From the NCBI RefSeq assembly GCF_048007035.1, contig NZ_CP180355.1:1364001-1428000 (forward strand): a stretch of DNA of 64,000 nucleotides. The letters run 5' to 3'. Position 1 is the stretch's first letter. Each line of letters starts with the position of its first letter. Positions 60,145-64,000 of the stretch are shown here, in pieces. The position numbers and the translations under genes are program-made. The notes below the pieces were generated by a model, which was given only the letters and a program-made list of their open reading frames with translations, made no database searches and was not told the origin of the DNA. The DNA comes from Imperialibacter sp963977595 (GTDB lineage Bacteria > Bacteroidota > Bacteroidia > Cytophagales > Cyclobacteriaceae).

Positions 60145-61440
60145 CTAGAAACTAATGGCAGCTTCAATCATGATACCTTTGAACTCGGCATCGTTGTATT
60201 TGCCAGTCCAGCCTTCAGTATACTGCTGATTAACATATTCTAGCTTGGCAACCACATTGTCGGTCATAAACCAACCACCACCCAGGTTGATCCGGTTAAT
60301 TTTCTGAGTAGCAGTGGCTGCATCCGTCGCTTTTCCACTTACGGCATTGTATCTACCTCCAAGGAACACTTTCTCAGCAGCGCCAATTCTGTAAATCGCT
60401 TCAATTGCTGTTTGAGTATATTGTCCGCTGCCCTGATCTTCGCTGTTGGACACTATTTCATAGATACCGAACAACTCAAGTCCCTGATACTTAATGAATG
60501 GATTGATCTGGATAGCAGTCATTTGTCTGAATCTTGGGTTGAAGCGAGCATTGGCGTACGCACTGGTTGCATTCACTCCGCTAGCTGCCTCGGCAAGTGA
60601 GATCAACGTATTGTAGTACCTGTCTCCTGCTCTATCACCACCGTAGAGGTAAAAGCCTGTAGATAAACCACTGTTCATGTACCAGCTACCAGTAAGTCTA
60701 AATCTAAGGTCATCGTTGAACTGCTTGTCGTAACCCACTTTTCCGTAGAAGGAAATTTTATTGTCGGTGGTAGGCGTAATTACCACACTCTGGTTCAACT
60801 TACCATTAGAAATACCCAGCACGCCTATGAAGCCATTGCTTTGAGCATTTGCCTCAATAAAAGCTTCCGTGGTGAAAGAGTCCATGATATAGTTGCCAAC
60901 AAAAGGGTTAAATATGGCCCTGGCATTGTCAGTTCTTCTGAAATGTGCATCACCAAAGTTGATCTCGTCCAAACCTACTCTGAAGGTAACTACTTTCATT
61001 AGATCAGATGCAAAACCTGGTTTGATAAAGTCAAGCTTGTCGATTTGGATGTAACCACCCTTTACCCAGGATTCGTTGTGGTGTCTGGCAGAAAGGTAGG
61101 TTCTCAAGTGCATTCTCATACCGTCAGATAACTGCACGTCAAGGTTAAGGTTGGCTGTTGGGAGGTTTAAGTTAGTACCCAGCTCCAAAAGGCTGTCCAG
61201 GGAGTTTGTTTGGTTAATTCCCTGAAATTCGATGGCAAAGTCACCACCCACTCTCACTTTTAAGCCGTCGAAAGGTATAGTATCTGCTTTTGTAGTTTCA
61301 AAAACATTGCGGCCTTTTACGTCATTTGTTCTGTAAAACTGAAGGTCAGGTTGCTGAGCCATCAGTGTGCTGGTTGCGGAAAGTCCTAAGACAATCAGTA
61401 TCCCAAAAAATTTATTTAGCGTTTTCATGATACGGGACAT
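60145..61440 (-). CDS. Outer membrane porin-like protein
   Basis: The 431-residue protein has a signal peptide (MKTLNKFFGILIVLGLSATSTLMAQ, from the ATG at 61428; an ATG four codons earlier is also possible). Amphipathic strands fill the rest (VRVGGDFAIEFQGIN, MRMHLRTYLSARHHNESWVKGGYIQIDKLDF, RFRLTGSWYMN, VFLGGRYNAVSG, INLGGGWFMTDNVVAKLEYVNQQYTE) and the chain ends in IMIEAAISF with the final Phe of outer membrane barrels. It resembles phosphate-selective porin O-like proteins. It lies 16 bp after the yceI gene and is co-transcribed with it. Confidence 0.85.
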   Translation of the reverse strand: MSRIMKTLNKFFGILIVLGLSATSTLMAQQPDLQFYRTNDVKGRNVFETTKADTIPFDGLKVRVGGDFAIEFQGINQTNSLDSLLELGTNLNLPTANLNLDVQLSDGMRMHLRTYLSARHHNESWVKGGYIQIDKLDFIKPGFASDLMKVVTFRVGLDEINFGDAHFRRTDNARAIFNPFVGNYIMDSFTTEAFIEANAQSNGFIGVLGISNGKLNQSVVITPTTDNKISFYGKVGYDKQFNDDLRFRLTGSWYMNSGLSTGFYLYGGDRAGDRYYNTLISLAEAASGVNATSAYANARFNPRFRQMTAIQINPFIKYQGLELFGIYEIVSNSEDQGSGQYTQTAIEAIYRIGAAEKVFLGGRYNAVSGKATDAATATQKINRINLGGGWFMTDNVVAKLEYVNQQYTEGWTGKYNDAEFKGIMIEAAISF

Positions 61441-61456
61441 TTATTGGTTTTTTGAT

Positions 61457-62005
61457 TTATTTAGAAAGAATAATTTCATAGGAGATTGTTACCTCTTTTC
61501 CTGTGTTGACGGTGCCAAACATAAAAGAGGGTGGTTCTACTTTGTAAGCCTCCATATCGAGGGTATAGGAACCTGTGATTTTGTATTTGCCGTTGGCAAG
61601 GGCCTCCAGTTTTCCGTCAAGACTGATGTCTTTGGTTACTCCGGCAATGGTCAATTGACCTGATCCTTGCAAAAGCGATGCGCCTTTAGATTGAGATGTC
61701 TTCAGATTGAATATGATCTGCGGATTTTTGTCAGACTTCAGTGCCTTGTAGGCATTGTCATCCATGCCACTCTTGTGACTCTTGAGGGTCGTGACCGGCA
61801 CGACAAGTTTCAGACCGTCGATGGTTGCTCCTCCCTCAGCTATGCTTGCGTCAACCTGGATTTCTTCCGAAACCATTGTCCAGTCGTGCATAGTTGATGT
61901 ACCTGCAACTGTGATTTTCGATCCCTTTTCTGCCTTAAATGGCTGCCCGGCTGTAGCAGCTACAGTCAGAAATACGAGGGCGGTAATTGTTAGCAACGTT
62001 TTCAT
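61457..62005 (-). CDS. YceI family periplasmic lipid-binding-like protein
   Basis: The 182-residue protein has a signal peptide (MKTLLTITALVFLTVAATAGQ). Family marks are SKITVAGTSTMHDWTMVSEEI, LKLVVPVTTLKSHKSGMDDNAYKALKSDKNPQIIFNL and GQLTIAGVTKDISLDGKLEAL, which fit the YceI barrel that binds polyisoprenoids. It is first in a small operon with a porin. A palindrome of CRP/FNR type lies about 90 bp upstream. Confidence 0.94.
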   Translation of the reverse strand: MKTLLTITALVFLTVAATAGQPFKAEKGSKITVAGTSTMHDWTMVSEEIQVDASIAEGGATIDGLKLVVPVTTLKSHKSGMDDNAYKALKSDKNPQIIFNLKTSQSKGASLLQGSGQLTIAGVTKDISLDGKLEALANGKYKITGSYTLDMEAYKVEPPSFMFGTVNTGKEVTISYEIILSK

Positions 62006-62092
62006 GTTTCTAATTGGTTTTGGTGAAACATTTTGATGATGCTAAGGTATAAGCGGGAGTTAGCGTAGGGTATGATGCCACGAACCGAAAAG

Positions 62093-62108
62093 AGTGACTT
62101 TTGTCACT
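62093..62108. promoter_or_regulatory. CRP/FNR-type palindrome upstream of yceI-porin
   Basis: AGTGAC-TTTT-GTCACT is a perfect palindrome with the GTGA-N6-TCAC spacing of CRP-family sites. It lies 88-103 bp upstream of the yceI start. Confidence 0.55.
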
Positions 62109-62221
62109 TTCAACAATGCCTTACCAAAAAATTTAATGGAGGTATTCGATGTAAAATCGATCAAATGTGATAAAAAATTCTAAATTAGGATCACTATTTA
62201 AAATAATATTTGGCATTAGAG

Positions 62222-63889
62222 TTATTCTAGCTTAGGATGTTTCTTGTGCCAGTCTGTAGCATTCTGGTATGCTTTTGCCACCGCCAGCACTGTTCCTTCA
62301 TCAAATAACCGGCCTGTGAAGGTAATGCTGGTGGGAGTGCCATCATCAGAAAAGCCGTTGGGCAGCACCACCGATGGGTGGCCGCTAAGATTGGTGACCC
62401 GCAGGTTCTTGCCTTCTCTGGAAGGAGCCAGGTACACATCCACTTTATCAAAAACACTGGTCATGTCCTGGATAAGTTGGGTTCTCAGTCTGTTTGCCTG
62501 GATATATTCGACGGCAGGAATTAACCGGGACTCCCTGAAGCTATTGGGCCAGCCCCACTTTAACTGGTTCACCAGCTGGTCGTCCCGCCCACTTAAAGTC
62601 AATTCCTCAAAAGCCGCTGCAGCCTCTGCCGAAAGGATGATGGTCATATCCCCAACTGGCTGGTTGGGCAATTCAATTGGTATAAGTTCTGTTCCGAGTT
62701 CTTTCAAGACCTGTAGGGCCACGCTATCCTGACCATAAAAAGCATACTCCCCGTCAAAATCCTCCTTGACGTAGCCAATCCTCAATGCTTTCAAATCAAT
62801 CGTGGGTTCATAGTAAAAAGGAAAATCCAGCACCATAGCGTCTTTTCCGTCAGGTCCGCCAATCGCAGCCAAAACAATGGCACAGTCTTCCACATTGCGG
62901 CACAATGGGCCTAGCTTGTCCATGCTCCAGCTAAGGGCCATGGCGCCGTAGCGGCTTACTCTGCCATAAGTGGGCCTCAGGCCAGTTACACCACACACAG
63001 TGGATGGTGACACAATCGACCCCAACGTTTCCGAACCAATAGCAAAAGGCAACATGCCTGCTGACACAGTGGATGCCGAACCCGCCGATGAACCGCTACT
63101 ACCCTTCTCGGTATTCCAGGGGTTCCGTGTTTTACCCCCAAACCAAATATCGCCCATGGCAAGAGCGCCAAGTGTGGTTTTTGCCACCAAAATTGCCCCA
63201 GCGTTTTCCAGCCGCTCGACAACAGTCGCATCAACCTCAAACTCCTGGTCTTTGTAGGGCATGGCCCCCCAGGTTGTTTTGAAGCCCTTCTTGGACAGCA
63301 AGTCTTTGGCACCAAAAGGAATGCCATGCAAAAGACCTTTGTAGTTACCCTGTGAAATTTCCTTGTCAGCATTTGCAGCTTTTTCAAGTGCATAATCCTC
63401 TATGAGGGTCACGATGGCGTGCAGCTGTGGATCAAGCTTCTTAATTCTGTCTATATAAAACTGGGTAAGCTCAAGTGAGGAAATTTGTTTGGTTCGGATG
63501 AGCTCCGCCAACTCTCCGATACTCATAAAAGCCAGCTCCTCATCAGTGGCAGGTCGCAAGGTTCCAGTGTAATCGCCAAATTTCAACCCTTTAAAATGGC
63601 TTTGGTGGCGAAAGCCCAAGGGGAGCGGATTAAACTGCATGGCTGGCACCACGTCGTTAGCCAATGGGCTCCTGCGCATAGAAAGAAAGCTCTCCCTTTG
63701 CGAAGCAATACCCTCAAGCATGGAGTCTGCTTCGGCACGGGTAAGCGGCACTCCTATCAGTTCACCTGCTTTGATAATATTGTCGCAGCTAATCGTTTCC
63801 TCATTTGTTAGCGACACGTACTGGCCCAGACAAAAGAAGACAACTGCCACAAGAGTAAATAGAGCGACCTTACCAAATACTGCTTTCAT
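62222..63889 (-). CDS. Exported amidase of the amidase signature family
   Basis: The 555-residue protein has an N-terminal signal or anchor (VALFTLVAVVFFCLGQYVSL). The amidase signature triad is visible: Lys in GIPFGAKDLLSKKG (about 193), cis-Ser in EKGSSGSSAGSASTVSAGM (about 263) and the nucleophile Ser region in GSETLGSIVSPSTVCGVTGLRPTYGRVSR (about 285). The usual GGSS and DTGGS motifs are slightly changed (GSSGSSAG, SETLGSI). An N-terminal region of about 110 residues precedes the domain. It hydrolyses an amide in the envelope; the substrate is unknown. Confidence 0.93.
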   Translation of the reverse strand: MKAVFGKVALFTLVAVVFFCLGQYVSLTNEETISCDNIIKAGELIGVPLTRAEADSMLEGIASQRESFLSMRRSPLANDVVPAMQFNPLPLGFRHQSHFKGLKFGDYTGTLRPATDEELAFMSIGELAELIRTKQISSLELTQFYIDRIKKLDPQLHAIVTLIEDYALEKAANADKEISQGNYKGLLHGIPFGAKDLLSKKGFKTTWGAMPYKDQEFEVDATVVERLENAGAILVAKTTLGALAMGDIWFGGKTRNPWNTEKGSSGSSAGSASTVSAGMLPFAIGSETLGSIVSPSTVCGVTGLRPTYGRVSRYGAMALSWSMDKLGPLCRNVEDCAIVLAAIGGPDGKDAMVLDFPFYYEPTIDLKALRIGYVKEDFDGEYAFYGQDSVALQVLKELGTELIPIELPNQPVGDMTIILSAEAAAAFEELTLSGRDDQLVNQLKWGWPNSFRESRLIPAVEYIQANRLRTQLIQDMTSVFDKVDVYLAPSREGKNLRVTNLSGHPSVVLPNGFSDDGTPTSITFTGRLFDEGTVLAVAKAYQNATDWHKKHPKLE

Positions 63890-63913
63890 ACCTAGGGATT
63901 ATATCACAGTTTA

Positions 63914-64000
63914 ATGAATAAAATAGAATTCAGCATGGCAAATATTAGCAAGAAGCCATTTATAAATGTGGATGGTTTTCTATTTTTAGCCATGAGGAAA
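63914..64000 (+). CDS. Possible start of a plus-strand gene cut by the window edge
   Basis: An open frame of 29 codons runs from ATG 63914 to the edge, with further ATGs at 63935 and 63992. The start is divergent from the amidase gene. Nothing in the visible residues (SKKPFINVDGFLFLAMRK) identifies a family, and the true start may be any of the three. Confidence 0.2.
   Translation, partial: MNKIEFSMANISKKPFINVDGFLFLAMRK

Overview
The window looks like the chromosome of a Bacteroidota bacterium, probably a free-living member of the Cytophagales (the order is inferred from overall gene content, not proven). Supporting signs are the type IX secretion proteins PorQ and a PorE-like OmpA protein, a UpxY-type NusG paralogue beside a Wza/Wzc export pair, a BtuB plus surface beta-propeller (BtuG-like) cobalamin receptor, several TAnnTTTG promoter elements of the Bacteroidota type, few Shine-Dalgarno sites, and many secreted proteins of unknown function. 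No rRNA, tRNA, CRISPR array, prophage or intact insertion sequence was seen. About 45 protein genes are supported.

Layout. 1-5.9 kb (minus strand): exopolysaccharide genes read as wza, wzc, UpxY-type antiterminator, a winged-helix protein with a degenerate nucleotidyltransferase-like tail, and a nucleotide-sugar dehydrogenase cut by the window edge. 5.9-7.1 kb and the gaps at 0.7-1.1, 1.6-1.8, 2.3-2.7, 8.6-8.8 and 14.4-14.95 kb are non-coding and full of several families of REP-like hairpins and a TTCGGA-type degenerate repeat. 7.1-17 kb: pyrR-pyrB, a secreted unknown, an EVE protein, a PolX whose polymerase site is decayed, a GT9 glycosyltransferase and a SixA-like phosphatase, then convergent hslU. 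14.9-22 kb: a tightly overlapping lon-porQ-hslU operon, divergent from the PorE-like gene. 22-29 kb: dxr-rseP, a GH3-family protein, a DegP-like protease, dnaA.

29.6-49.5 kb has a cobalamin theme: both methylmalonyl-CoA mutase subunits, the chaperone GTPase MeaB, a cobalamin riboswitch in front of btuB-btuG, and a BtuF-BtuC-BtuD importer on the other strand. B12 capture at the cell surface, import and use are thus encoded within 20 kb. Set into this region is a possible signalling set: an exported 1407-residue TPR-CHAT (caspase-like) protein 27 bp downstream of the mutase large subunit, converging on a two-gene operon for a CHASE2 membrane protein without any output domain and a secreted FecR-like protein. 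This is the best candidate in the window for an undescribed system.

49.6-64 kb: an outer-surface repeat protein, a flavoprotein plus polyferredoxin membrane protein (likely an electron-transfer pair), an NfeD-like/flotillin operon, an NSS sodium symporter, a secreted protein with three lipocalin-like repeats, a YceI-porin-YceI-like group with a CRP/FNR-type palindrome upstream, and an exported amidase. All functional statements are from reading the sequence and family knowledge; no database search was run.
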